This document shows, piece by piece, positions 24,916 through 36,219 of a stretch of DNA of 64,000 nt. The DNA is from Microcoleus sp. LEGE 07076. GTDB taxonomy: Bacteria; Cyanobacteriota; Cyanobacteriia; Cyanobacteriales; Microcoleaceae. Under the pieces are notes generated by a model that saw only the letters and a program-made list of their open reading frames with translations, was not told where the DNA came from and did no database searches. Each line of letters opens with the position of its first letter. Positions within the stretch are counted from its first letter, which is position 1. The DNA is taken from NCBI RefSeq assembly GCF_015207455.1, contig NZ_JADEWV010000004.1, forward strand, positions 1 through 64,000. Reading direction: 5' to 3'. The position numbers and the translations under genes were made by a program.

Positions 24916-25406
24916 AGTTGATGTCCGGTGGAAAATTTGTTAGAGAACAACCTTTCTGTGGCGTACCTTTGGCTTTACTATATCAGGGTTTGCCCGATCG
25001 CACTCACAAGTAATTATGCTTAGGAATGAGAATTAAATAACTTAAAATTTTTATTATTCTTGTGGGATGGGCTCTCCCGCCCGTCCCACAAATATGTGTA
25101 AATTATTTAATTCACGATCCTTAGACGTTCTGCTGCTGGTTAATCTCAGATCACACGATTTAGACTCCGATAGCCCTGAGTTAGCCTTCGGAGTTGACGG
25201 CGAAAGTCAAACCAAGCGCATTTCAGTAGACATCTCCTAAAAAGATAGTCAAAAACAGACTCTCGGGCCTGTTCCACAATAATTATGCCAGAGGTCTAAT
25301 CAGAGCTTTGACAAAAGTGCGATCGCCCGTTACCAAAGCCCCCCTACAGGGGCTACACGAAGAAGACCGAGCTTCACCCCGATTTATTCAAACAACACAA
25401 AATTAA
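24916..25406. other. Gene-free region with MITE-like hairpin
   Basis: No gene is supported. At about 25020-25116 lies a palindromic unit. Outer arms GAATTAAATAA (25030-25040) and TTATTTAATTC (25103-25113) enclose inner arms TTGTGGGATGGGC and CGCCCGTCCCACAA around TCTCC. A fragment of the GGCCTGTTCC family is near 25265. Confidence 0.55.
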
Positions 25407-25775
25407 TTAGTCTTCAGTTTCCACAAAAACAGTCACAGCCGCCACAGCAATCAGCATTTCATCATTTTTATCATTCAAAGAGGCGATCGCCCTTCCGGCC
25501 ACCACCATCCCCCCTTGCTCGACAATCAGAGTTTTGCTACCAAAAGGCAGCACCGCCAATACCTCATCGGGCCGCACTTGTTCCGGGTAAGGAACAGCCA
25601 CCTTAACCTCCACAATCATTTGATTTGGATCGCTCAAACCCGCCACTTCCCAGACACCCAGCAAAGCATTGTGGGCGATCGCATTCCGTACAGCCCTTGC
25701 ACAGGCTACAGTCGGTTCCTGTCCGTGCTGGTCAATACCCATCCCCATTTCAATGATGAAACATTTACGTGCCAC
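25407..25775 (-). CDS. Lin0512-family conserved hypothetical protein
   Basis: About 123 residues if started at the GTG at 25775 (VARKCFIIEMGMGIDQHGQE). An upstream in-frame ATG at 25805 adds ten residues that do not look conserved. The block EMGMGIDQHGQEPTVACARAVRNAIAHN and the later VEVKVAVPYPEQVRPDEVLAVLPFG in two parts match the Lin0512 family of small proteins with no assigned function. It stands alone. Confidence 0.72.
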   Translation of the reverse strand: MARKCFIIEMGMGIDQHGQEPTVACARAVRNAIAHNALLGVWEVAGLSDPNQMIVEVKVAVPYPEQVRPDEVLAVLPFGSKTLIVEQGGMVVAGRAIASLNDKNDEMLIAVAAVTVFVETED

Positions 25776-26132
25776 AGTTACCCCTGGGTTAATTTTTGTT
25801 AGCAATAGTTAGCGCCAGCTTTCGCGATCCGTCCCCTCTTCAGAGCAAAGCCCCCCGTACTGAGGCTGCGCCAACAAAGACGATCGCACTCTCAACCAAA
25901 ACAATTATCCACCAAATCTACCGCAATTTAGATTATTTTATCGATCGACACAACCACAAAACAATCATCATAATTTAAACAAAGAATACAACTGCATCCA
26001 AGCGCCAAAGCCCGACACTCATCAATCATTCTCAATCCAATCAAATCTCAAGTCTCAAATCGTCCAACTTATGGTAATATAACCAAATTCATCATTCCTC
26101 GCGGACAGCCCAACTCATTGCCAGCTTCAATC

Positions 26133-27047
26133 ATGGATAGTTTTCTACCAATTGCCTACTTTCAAAACCAATTTCTCCCATTTACCGACGCCAACATTTC
26201 CATAGCCACTCACGCACTGCACTACGGAACCGGAGTATTAGGCGGGTTGCGAGGAATACCCGACCCCGAAAATGCCGATCGCATCCTCCTATTTAGATTA
26301 GACCGCCACTGTCAAAGATTAAGTCAAAGTGCCCGATTCCTCAACTGCGATTTACCCGCCGACAAAATTCAACAAATCATCATTGATTTTGTCAAAAAAA
26401 ACCAGCCAACACAATCATTTTACATCCGCCCTTTCGTCTACACATCCAGCTTAGGAATTGCCCCCCGACTGCACAACGTCGAAACAGACTTCTTTGTCTA
26501 CGGACTAGAACTCTCAGACTACTTACCCAAAGCAGGAGTCAACTGTAGAATCAGTTCTTGGTATCGCCAAGAAGACCGCAGCTTACCCTTGAGAGGCAAA
26601 ATTAGCGGCGCTTACATCACCTCAGCCTTAGCCAAAACAGAAGCAGTAGAATCCGGCTTCGACGAAGCAATTATGATGAACACCCAAGGAAAAGTCAGCG
26701 AAGCTTCAGGAATGAACATATTTGTCGCCAGAAATGGTAAATTAGTGACTCCAGGTTTCGATCAAGATATCCTCGAAGGAATCACCAGAGACAGCGTGAT
26801 AACTATCGCCAGAGACTTAGGAATAGAAGTCACAGAAAGACCAGTAGACAAATCAGAACTGTTGATTGCAGACGAGATTTTTCTGTGCGGAACCGCCGCC
26901 AAAGTTACCCCAATTAACCGAGTAGAAAACTATCAATTGCCCAAAAACCGACCAATCACCGAAAAGATTTTGAACCAACTGACGGGAATCATCGAAAATC
27001 GCGATCGCAAGTACAAAAAGTGGGTATTTGCGATCGATCTCAAATAA
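26133..27047 (+). CDS. Class IV PLP aminotransferase, IlvE-like
   Basis: A 304-residue fold-type IV aminotransferase, probably acting on branched-chain amino acids. It shows LPFTDANISIATHALHYGTG, the PLP-lysine region LRGKISGAYITSALAKTEAV in which the Lys of ALAKTEA is expected to bind PLP, then GFDEAIMMNTQGKVSEASGMN with the family Glu, and LEGITRDSVI. D-amino-acid transaminase or aminodeoxychorismate lyase are alternatives, but the YIRPFVYTS and the GxxxEA(S)GMN pattern favour branched-chain type. ATG at 26133 is preferred to the TTG at 26118. Confidence 0.85.
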   Translation: MDSFLPIAYFQNQFLPFTDANISIATHALHYGTGVLGGLRGIPDPENADRILLFRLDRHCQRLSQSARFLNCDLPADKIQQIIIDFVKKNQPTQSFYIRPFVYTSSLGIAPRLHNVETDFFVYGLELSDYLPKAGVNCRISSWYRQEDRSLPLRGKISGAYITSALAKTEAVESGFDEAIMMNTQGKVSEASGMNIFVARNGKLVTPGFDQDILEGITRDSVITIARDLGIEVTERPVDKSELLIADEIFLCGTAAKVTPINRVENYQLPKNRPITEKILNQLTGIIENRDRKYKKWVFAIDLK

Positions 27048-27048
27048 G

Positions 27049-27760
27049 ATTGTAGGGTGCGTCAGTTTAGCCATTATCAATCATCACTCCTAATTCCATT
27101 CTGACGCACCATTTATTCGAGAAGTGCTAAGATTGTAGGGTGCGTCAGTGTAGTAATTCTCAATCATCGCCAAAAGTCGAATTATGACGCACCATTTATT
27201 CGAGGAACTCTCAAATAAGATTGTAGGGTGCGTCAATTTAGCAATTATCAATCATCACTCCTAATTCCATTGTGACGCACCATTTATTCGAGGAGCTCTC
27301 AAATAAGATTGTAGGGTGCGTCAATTTAGCAATTATCAATCATCACTCATAATCCCATTCTGACGCACCATTTATTCGAGAAGTGCTAAGATTGTAGAGT
27401 GCGTCAATTTAGCAATTATCAATCATCGCCAAAAGTCGAATTATGACGCACCATTTATTCGAGAAGTGCTAAGATTGTAGGGTGCGTCAATTTAGCAATT
27501 ATTAATCATCACTCCTAATTCCATTGTGACGCACCATTTATTCGAGGAGTGCGTCAGTTTCGAGATTGTTAATTTGTTGCTAAAACCTCTCTCTGACGCA
27601 CCCTACTTCTCAATTAACCATCTCCAGGTGCGTCAGTGTAGTAATTCTCAATCATCGCCAAAAGTCGAATTATGACGCACCATTTATTCGAAGAGTGCGT
27701 CAGTTTTGAAATTCTGGGTTTTTCGCAAAAATCTTGGTAACTGACGCACCCTACTTCAGG
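27049..27760. repeat. Array of 83/88-bp hairpin repeats (GGTGCGTCA...TGACGCACC)
   Basis: At least six units start with ATTGTAG at 27049, 27132, 27220, 27308, 27391 and 27474, with spacing 83 or 88 bp, then more degenerate ones to 27760. Each unit has outward arms GGTGCGTCA and TGACGCACC that can pair, and a TTTATTCGAG tail. Two interior variants alternate (CATCACTCCTAATTCCATT and CATCGCCAAAAGTCGAATTA). Single copies also occur near 22996 and 54800-54870. No gene is seen. Confidence 0.88.
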
Positions 27761-27776
27761 GTTTATTTTTCAAATT

Positions 27777-28631
27777 TTACTCGCACAAAACAGCAGCATG
27801 AAATTGCATATGTTCCTCAATAAAACTAGCTACAAAATAATAGCTGTGATCGTAACCTTCCTGCATCCTTAAAGTCAGCGGCTGTCCCGCTTTTGTACAA
27901 GCTGCTGCGAACACATCCGGCAACAATTGCCCCTCAGCTAGATACGAATCATCAGTACCGCAGTCAATCAAAATCGGACGCTTGTATTGCTGTTCCATAA
28001 CTAATTCGCTAGCATCCCAAGCCCGCCAACTCTCCTTGTTATTGCCGAGGTAGTGTCCAAATATTTTTTGTCCCCAAGGGCAGCGCATGGGCGCGCAAAT
28101 AGGCGCAAAAGCGGAAACTGAAAGATAGCGATCGCCATTTTTTAACGCGCAAATTAAAGCTCCATGTCCGCCCATCGAATGACCGAAAATTCCTTGTTTT
28201 TCCGGTATGACTGGAAAATTTTCAGCAATTAATTTAGGCAATTCCTCCACAACGTAACTGTACATTTGATAGTGAGAATTCCAAGGTGTGGCTGTCGCAT
28301 CAATATAAAAACCCGCACCACTTCCCAAATCCCAATTGTCGTCTTCCTCGGGAATGCCAGTATTGCGCGGGCTAGTGTCGGGCGCCACCAGCATTAACCC
28401 GTATTTTGCTGCCCATTGTTGCGCCCCGGCTTTTGCCATAAAATTCTCTTCCGTGCAGGTTAATCCTGATAAAAAATACAGGATTGGTACGGGTTGATGT
28501 TTGGCTTGCGGCGGTTGGTAAACGGCGAATTTCATTTCGCTGTTGCAGGCAGAGGATTGATGGCTGTAAAAACCGAGTTTACCGCCGAAGCTTTCATGTT
28601 CTTTTTGTAGTTGGATAGTTTTTAACACCAT
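27777..28631 (-). CDS. fghA: S-formylglutathione hydrolase
   Basis: A 284-residue esterase-D-type alpha/beta hydrolase that releases formate and glutathione from S-formylglutathione, the second step of glutathione-dependent formaldehyde detoxification. The serine nucleophile is in FGHSMGGHGALI, the acid in LIDCGTDDSYL and the histidine in GYDHSYYFVASF. The N-terminal part SGLTCTEENFMAKAGAQ is typical of the family. The first-step enzyme (frmA) is at 30101-31210, on the same strand, with one unrelated gene in between. Confidence 0.94.
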   Translation of the reverse strand: MVLKTIQLQKEHESFGGKLGFYSHQSSACNSEMKFAVYQPPQAKHQPVPILYFLSGLTCTEENFMAKAGAQQWAAKYGLMLVAPDTSPRNTGIPEEDDNWDLGSGAGFYIDATATPWNSHYQMYSYVVEELPKLIAENFPVIPEKQGIFGHSMGGHGALICALKNGDRYLSVSAFAPICAPMRCPWGQKIFGHYLGNNKESWRAWDASELVMEQQYKRPILIDCGTDDSYLAEGQLLPDVFAAACTKAGQPLTLRMQEGYDHSYYFVASFIEEHMQFHAAVLCE

Positions 28632-28790
28632 TCACCAGGTCGCTAAAGAGTAGAAAATATTGTCACAATTATAGGACTTACGCAGTGAGAATGATTTTTG
28701 GTCAGTGTGAGCCAAGCAAAGAATCTCAATCCCTGACTTTCCTATTATAATACGTAAATCCTGCATTTATTGAGATTAAATCAAACAGGA

Positions 28791-29975
28791 CTATTCCCGC
28801 CTCTGTCCCAACAAATTTATCAATTCATTTGTCGATAACTGAGGCGATCGATCTAATAACAACCTCAATTCTTCTCCCGGCAATGCCAATAGATTAGTCA
28901 TAACTATTGCCAACATATCGCCTAATTCATATCCCCGCATTCTCAAAAAATTTTCAGCTAATAATCCGATCGCTTGTTGGCGACCAGCTTCATCTACTGT
29001 CAGCATCGATATTGAAAATAATATCATCGTAAATTCAGCAGCAGGTAAAGTCGATAAGGTTGACAAGAAAGCTGTCATTTTCTCGTCTAATTGCCCAAAT
29101 CTGACCAGGAAAAAGTTTTCTAGAATTAAGCGTTGCTGTTCTTGTCGTCCTCGTTCCAATCCTTGTTCAATTCCTTGTTCAATTCCTTGTTCAATTCCCT
29201 GTTCAATACCTTCTTCTCTACCTTGTTGAATACCTTCCTGCAATCCTTGCTGTTTTGCTGCTTGTAACTGCTCTTGAAATAGAGGTGCTATAGCCATAAT
29301 TAACTCCCGATCTTCTTGATCTGCTTGAGGAATAGTTGCTAAATTCGCTTGCAGATTTGCTTGCAAGTTGTACAATAATTCTAACGCATTAGATCGCAAT
29401 GGATTATTCACAGACAAAGCAGTTAACTCAGCGATCGCTTCCTGCTGTACCCGACCCCTACCTAACATCCGCAACCACATCGTCTGCGGAACCTTAGGTA
29501 ACTGGTGAATCGCGATCAACCCGACTCGCCAATCTTTGGATAAAAAATAAACTCCTCTCCCCCAACCCTCTGACTCTTCTGGCATCCGAAAACCCAAATT
29601 TTCTAATAAAGTTTCCGAAGCAGTGGGAGTGAGAATCCACAAGAAGGGTAATTCACGTGACTCTAAACGTTGCTCTTCTCTATTAGCTTTTCGCAAGAAG
29701 TCTGCTCTGGTATTTAATAATTTCGTCACGCCACTGAAAATGCCGTCACGATTAACTGGGTTGCGAAAAGGTTCAATGATTGCGACTGTCGCTGCTATTT
29801 TACCTAATAAACCCAAGGTTTGTGCGTATTCAGAATTAACAGAAGTAGGTTGAAAGAAAACATCAATTTCTCTCACTTCCGCAGTGACATCTTTACTCGT
29901 TTCTACTTGTCCGAGAGGTGATAATAACTCTTGAAGATATTCTTTGGCAAACTGGTCGTGGGGAAATTTCGTCAT
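28791..29975 (-). CDS. Nuclease-like (Rpn/DUF4351-type) protein with EGIEQG repeats
   Basis: A 394-residue protein of a type common in cyanobacteria and often labelled as Rpn-like transposase or 'flagellar assembly protein H'. The N-terminus HDQFAKEYLQELLSPLGQVE leads to the putative nuclease strand VREIDVFFQP. The middle has about five short repeats of EGIEQG (residues about 255-275), likely a coiled coil. The C-terminal third is helical with a LLAENFLRMRGYEL segment. Function is unknown. It separates fghA from frmA, so it may be a secondary insertion. About 115 bp of spacer separates it from frmA. Confidence 0.6.
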   Translation of the reverse strand: MTKFPHDQFAKEYLQELLSPLGQVETSKDVTAEVREIDVFFQPTSVNSEYAQTLGLLGKIAATVAIIEPFRNPVNRDGIFSGVTKLLNTRADFLRKANREEQRLESRELPFLWILTPTASETLLENLGFRMPEESEGWGRGVYFLSKDWRVGLIAIHQLPKVPQTMWLRMLGRGRVQQEAIAELTALSVNNPLRSNALELLYNLQANLQANLATIPQADQEDRELIMAIAPLFQEQLQAAKQQGLQEGIQQGREEGIEQGIEQGIEQGIEQGLERGRQEQQRLILENFFLVRFGQLDEKMTAFLSTLSTLPAAEFTMILFSISMLTVDEAGRQQAIGLLAENFLRMRGYELGDMLAIVMTNLLALPGEELRLLLDRSPQLSTNELINLLGQRRE

Positions 29976-30100
29976 TTTTGTTAACTTATTGCTCTTTCCT
30001 AGGACTTACGCAGTTTCGACGCTTTTTATGATAGGTTAGAGATTATTTGTAACACTTGTAAGTGACAGAATTACGTTGCCACGCGTAAGTCCTGTTTTGT

Positions 30101-31972
<1,872 letters not shown>

Positions 31973-32112
31973 TATAGCAACAGAAAACAGAATTTGCGAT
32001 CTCTCTTTTCTACTCCTCTGCGCCCTCTGCGCCCTCTGCGGTAAAAAAACACTCAAAACTGAAATAAAATTGCTATATTCCTAACTCAAAACTCTCTCCC
32101 CAAATAGCCACT

Positions 32113-33162
32113 GTGAACTTGCCATTAACCTCACCCTCGCAAACAGAAACCCGCAAAGCAGACCACATCAGGATCTGTCTCGAAGAAGACGTACAATTTC
32201 GCGAAACTACCAGCGGACTAGAAAACTACCGTTTTGCTCACTGCTGTTTACCAGAACTCGATCGCGCCCAAATCGATTTAACATCCACATTTCTCGGCAA
32301 AAAACTAGCCGTTCCCCTGCTAATATCCTCAATGACAGGCGGCACAGAACTAGCCCAGACAATCAATTATCGCCTCGCTGATGTCGCTCAGGAATACAAA
32401 CTCGCAATGGGAGTAGGTTCCCAGCGCATCGCCGTAGAACATCCTCAACTAGCTCCTACATTTGCCGTCCGCCGCCGCGCTCCAGATATTCTGCTGTTTG
32501 CTAACATCGGAGCAGTTCAGTTAAACTATAATTATGGTTTAGAAGAGTGTCAAAAAATTATCGATATTCTGGAAGCTGATGCCCTTATTTTACACCTAAA
32601 TCCGCTGCAAGAGTGCGTTCAAACCGAAGGTGATACTAACTTTAAAGGACTGCTAGATAAAATTGCTAAATTGTGCGAAAAATTACCAGTACCGGTGATT
32701 GCTAAAGAAGTTGGCAACGGTATTTCAGGGAAAATGGCACAGAAATTGCGATCGGCTGGGGTAAGTGCGATCGACATTGCCGGAGCCGGAGGCACTTCTT
32801 GGGCGAAAATAGAAGGAGAGCGAGCCACAGATGCCAAGCAGCGCCGTTTGGGTGCCACCTTTGCTGACTGGGGAATCCCGACAGCCGAGTGCGTTGTCAG
32901 CACCCGCGCCGCAGCGCCAGATGTTGCCCTAATTGCCTCTGGAGGCTTGCAAAACGGGTTGGATGCAGCCAAGGCGATCGCCCTCGGCGCGGATGTGGCG
33001 GGGCTGGCGCGGCCGTTTCTGCAAGCAGCAGCGCAATCGGAATCAGCCTGTGCCTTGCTAGCGGAAGTTTTAATTGCAGAGATTGCCACAGCGATGTTCT
33101 GTACAGGCTGCGCTAACTTGGATGAGTTAAAACATTCTGGGGTTTTGGAAAGGTTAAGATAG
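32113..33162 (+). CDS. fni: Isopentenyl-diphosphate delta-isomerase, type 2 (FMN)
   Basis: A 349-residue FMN-dependent IPP isomerase, interconverting IPP and DMAPP for carotenoid and other isoprenoid synthesis. Features: [46 protein letters not shown], the [15 protein letters not shown] segment with substrate and metal residues, [11 protein letters not shown] and the flavin-phosphate loop [15 protein letters not shown] plus [20 protein letters not shown] in parts. Translation starts at GTG 32113. Repeats fill the 3' spacer. Confidence 0.95.
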   Translation: MNLPLTSPSQTETRKADHIRICLEEDVQFRETTSGLENYRFAHCCLPELDRAQIDLTSTFLGKKLAVPLLISSMTGGTELAQTINYRLADVAQEYKLAMGVGSQRIAVEHPQLAPTFAVRRRAPDILLFANIGAVQLNYNYGLEECQKIIDILEADALILHLNPLQECVQTEGDTNFKGLLDKIAKLCEKLPVPVIAKEVGNGISGKMAQKLRSAGVSAIDIAGAGGTSWAKIEGERATDAKQRRLGATFADWGIPTAECVVSTRAAAPDVALIASGGLQNGLDAAKAIALGADVAGLARPFLQAAAQSESACALLAEVLIAEIATAMFCTGCANLDELKHSGVLERLR

Positions 33163-33171
33163 AAGGATGTC

Positions 33172-33395
33172 AGTTGGCAGTCGTTAGTTGTTAGTTGTTA
33201 GTTGTTGGTCGTTAGTTGTTAGTTCCTACCAATAACCACTAACCAATAACCACTAACCAATAACCACTAACCAATAACCACTAACCAAAGTTGTTAGTCG
33301 TTACTCGTTAGTTGTTAGTTCCTACCAATAACCAATAACCAATAACCACTAACGAATAACGAATAACCAATAACCAATAACCACTAACCAATTAT
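33172..33395. repeat. TTAGTTG/CCAATAACCACTAA tandem repeats
   Basis: Short heptamer-like tandem repeats between fni and sppA: TTAGTTGT runs near 33184-33222 and 33302-33322, then runs of AATAACCACTAACC at 33230-33290 and 33326-33391, forming complementary halves. They run to within about 5 bp of the sppA start. Confidence 0.85.
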
Positions 33396-33399
33396 CTAA

Positions 33400-35220
33400 A
33401 TGAAAGATTTCCTAAAATATACTTGTGCAAGTTTGCTGGGAACCTTCCTCGGATTGTTGCTGCTAGGCGGCATCGGATTGGGAGGACTGGTACTGCTAAT
33501 TGCTCTGGCGGCATCGTCGTCTAAAGATTCGGGCCCGCAAGTTAAAGATAAGTCGGTATTGGTATTAGACCTTTCACTCAATATCACCGATAGCAAACCG
33601 AGCCGCAGCACGAGCGCGGCAATTCAAGAAGCGCTTTCGGACGAGTCGGGCGAAGCTGTGACGCTGCGGACTGTTTTAGACGCGATCGAATCTGCGAAAA
33701 AAGACCCCAAAATCGTGGGCATTTATCTCGAAGGCAGTTCGGATGCTAGCAGTAGCGGGTTTGCTAATCTCAAAGAAGTTCGATCGGCCTTGCAGCGTTT
33801 CCGAGATGCCAAAAAACCCATTTTTGCTTACGAAATGGACTGGAGCGAGCGAGATTATTACCTCGGTTCCGTTGCTAACACAATCGCAGTCAATCCTTAC
33901 GGCTCTCTAACACTCAACGGTTTTAGCAGTCAAGCCATGTTTTGGACTGGTGCTTTGGAAAAATACGGCGTGGGAGTGCAAGTGACTCGCGTCGGCAAAT
34001 ACAAGTCAGCCGTCGAACCGTTTTTGCTCAAAAAAATGAGCCAGGAAAATCGCCAGCAAACTCAAAAATTGCTCGGAGATATTTGGGGCGAATACCTGAA
34101 AACTGTCGGCCCAAACCGCAAATTGACCGTGCCGCAACTGCAAGCGGTGGCAGATAATGGCGGAACTTTGATGGCTGAGGAAGCTCTCAAAAGCAAGTTA
34201 GTTGATAAAGTTGTATATTTCGATCAAATTGCGGCGGAACTCAAAAAACTGACAGGAACTGACGCAGAAGACAAATCTTTTAAGCAAATTAGCTTGAAAA
34301 ACTACGCGAGAGTTGCTGAGAGTAAAGACTCAACTCGCGCTGACAAGAAAAACCAGATTGCTGTACTTTACGCCGAGGGAGAGATTGTAGACGGGGAAGG
34401 CGGCCCGACTCAAGTAGGGGGCGATCGCATTGCTAAAGAATTGCGGAAAATCCGACAAGATGACGACGTAAAAGCAGTAGTTTTGCGCGTTAACAGCCCA
34501 GGAGGCAGCGTGACGGCTGCGGAAGTCATCGGGCGCGAAGTCGCGCTGACGGGCAAAAAAAAGCCTGTTATCGTGTCGATGGGCAATTTAGCAGCTTCCG
34601 GCGGCTATTGGATTTCGATGGGTTCGAGCAAAATCTTTGCCGAAGCCAATACGATTACTGGTTCCATCGGCGTTTTTGGGATGCTATTCAATGCCGAAAA
34701 GTTGGCGGATAACAACGGCATAACTTGGGATGTGGTGAAAACCGCTCGCTTTGCGGATACTAACACGGTTTCCCGCCCGAAAAATCCTCAAGAATTGGCG
34801 AATATTCAGAGAGTAGTCGATCGCATTTACGATCGATTTATCACCAAAGTCGCCGACTCCCGCAAACTGCCGAAAAACAAAGTGCAAGAAATTGCTCAAG
34901 GCAGAGTTTGGTCTGGTACTGCCGCCAAACAGTTGGGTTTAGTCGATGAAATTGGCGGGCTTGAAGATGCTGTTAGAGAAGCGGCTAAGCAAGCTAAACT
35001 AGGCGACGATTGGCAGTTAGAAGAATATCCAAAAAGTCGCACTTTGGAGGAGCGAATTTTGGAAAGAATTTCAGGGGTTCGCGTTTTGAAACCAGCCGCC
35101 AAACTCGACCCGCTAACGGCGGAATTTAAGAAAATGCAGGAGGAATTGGCTGTTGTCAAATCCATGAATGACCCGCAAGGGATTTACGTTCGCTTACCTT
35201 TCGATTTGCGGATTGATTAA
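33400..35220 (+). CDS. sppA: Signal peptide peptidase SppA, long form (protease IV)
   Basis: A 606-residue double-domain S49 protease with a signal-anchor helix at residues about 12-36 (LLGTFLGLLLLGGIGLGGLVL). The first domain holds the catalytic Lys202 in RVGKYKSAVEPF. The second holds Ser400 in SMGNLAASGGYWISMG, followed by NTITGSIGVFGM. This split Lys/Ser arrangement is the protease IV signature, active as a membrane-bound tetramer in E. coli. The cyanobacterial homologue has been linked to light acclimation; that is family knowledge. A hairpin and repeats follow the gene. Confidence 0.95.
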   Translation: MKDFLKYTCASLLGTFLGLLLLGGIGLGGLVLLIALAASSSKDSGPQVKDKSVLVLDLSLNITDSKPSRSTSAAIQEALSDESGEAVTLRTVLDAIESAKKDPKIVGIYLEGSSDASSSGFANLKEVRSALQRFRDAKKPIFAYEMDWSERDYYLGSVANTIAVNPYGSLTLNGFSSQAMFWTGALEKYGVGVQVTRVGKYKSAVEPFLLKKMSQENRQQTQKLLGDIWGEYLKTVGPNRKLTVPQLQAVADNGGTLMAEEALKSKLVDKVVYFDQIAAELKKLTGTDAEDKSFKQISLKNYARVAESKDSTRADKKNQIAVLYAEGEIVDGEGGPTQVGGDRIAKELRKIRQDDDVKAVVLRVNSPGGSVTAAEVIGREVALTGKKKPVIVSMGNLAASGGYWISMGSSKIFAEANTITGSIGVFGMLFNAEKLADNNGITWDVVKTARFADTNTVSRPKNPQELANIQRVVDRIYDRFITKVADSRKLPKNKVQEIAQGRVWSGTAAKQLGLVDEIGGLEDAVREAAKQAKLGDDWQLEEYPKSRTLEERILERISGVRVLKPAAKLDPLTAEFKKMQEELAVVKSMNDPQGIYVRLPFDLRID

Positions 35221-35239
35221 CTTTAGTCTTTAACCCGCT

Positions 35240-35475
35240 TATGGTGGGTTTTGTTTGTGTAGTAGCGGTTTCAACCGCCAAGTTTGTCTTTACTCTTCAA
35301 CCCGCTCCCGTCGCGTGAGTGTTTGTGTAGCAGCGGTTTCAACCGCCCAGTTTCTCTTCAACCCGCTCCCGTCGCGTGAGTGTTTGTGTAGCAGCGGTTT
35401 CAACCGCCGAGTTTCTTCAACCCGCTCCCGTCGCGTGAGTGTTTGTGTAGCAGCGGTTTCAACCGCCGAGTCCGA
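35240..35475. repeat. About 60-bp repeats with GCGGTTTCAACCGCC
   Basis: Four units containing GTGTAGYAGCGGTTTCAACC boxes at about 35254, 35323, 35388 and 35445, alternating with TTCAACCCGCTCCCGTCGCG. GGCGGTT/AACCGCC can pair. The same box occurs inverted near 6577-6595 and at 57870, and in the 79-bp minisatellite. Confidence 0.8.
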
Positions 35476-35492
35476 TATACTGAAAAACTGAA

Positions 35493-35521
35493 AAACCCGG
35501 TTTCTTCAAGAAACCGGGTTT
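35493..35521. terminator. Hairpin terminator between sppA and glsB-type gene
   Basis: AAACCCGGTTTCTT-CAAG-AAACCGGGTTT gives a strong stem of at least 11 bp. T-rich DNA follows on the plus side and A-rich DNA precedes it, so it could serve either strand. It matches the dispersed ACCCGGTTT family. Confidence 0.55.
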
Positions 35522-35565
35522 ATGAATACCCTAAAAATCTGCAGAGTCTGAATTGGCAATATTTG

Positions 35566-35835
35566 TTATGCAGCACGCTGAGTTAACAATCCCCAGATGA
35601 AAAGTACCACGATCGCACCGATGACTGCAAAAGCTATGCTGGGTAGAGTTAATGCTCCGAAGGAAGCTCCCGCGCTAGTCCCCACAAAGACTTGACCTAA
35701 ATAACCTCCCACTAGCGCGCCCACAATTCCTAAAACTGTTGTGGCAATAAAACCGCCGCCTTGAGTTCCCGGATAAATAGCCTTGGCGATCGCACCGGCA
35801 ATCAGTCCTAAAACGATCCAAGCAATAATTCCCAT
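35566..35835 (-). CDS. GlsB/YeaQ/YmgE-family membrane protein
   Basis: An 89-residue small membrane protein with three hydrophobic, glycine-rich helices. The pattern GIIAWIVLGLIAGAIAKAIYPG, then GFIATTVLGIVGALVGGYLG and AVIGAIVVLFIWGLL is the transglycosylase-associated/GlsB family signature, often stress-induced. Exact function is unknown. The strand and convergent orientation relative to sppA are clear. Confidence 0.9.
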   Translation of the reverse strand: MGIIAWIVLGLIAGAIAKAIYPGTQGGGFIATTVLGIVGALVGGYLGQVFVGTSAGASFGALTLPSIAFAVIGAIVVLFIWGLLTQRAA

Positions 35836-36219
35836 TTCTCTTTCTCCTGAATGCTTAACTTATGTTCTGCCTTGTCTTATGTTCTAAGAATAACAATCGC
35901 TATCGGGCCCTTACCTCTACCGTAAGGAAGAATCGAAAGTGGTAGGATTTTCGATCTATCCTGCGAATTTAAAGCTTGCTTGTGTGTCAAAAGAGTTAAC
36001 CCAATTATTTTCGCGAAGAAAGGTACTTGATTTGAGATTGGGGCATTGAAGGTTTGAGATTTGAGATGGGGATCGCGGATCGCTGTTGAGGTTTGCAGCA
36101 CGGGCATTGAGTCATATTATTTTTTTTAGCTGGTAGAGGAGAATGCTTTCTGGGACTTTTTGTGTTTTACTGGTAAAAAAATTACAATTATTGTGTGAAA
36201 TGAGGAAAGTTTGCGCCCG

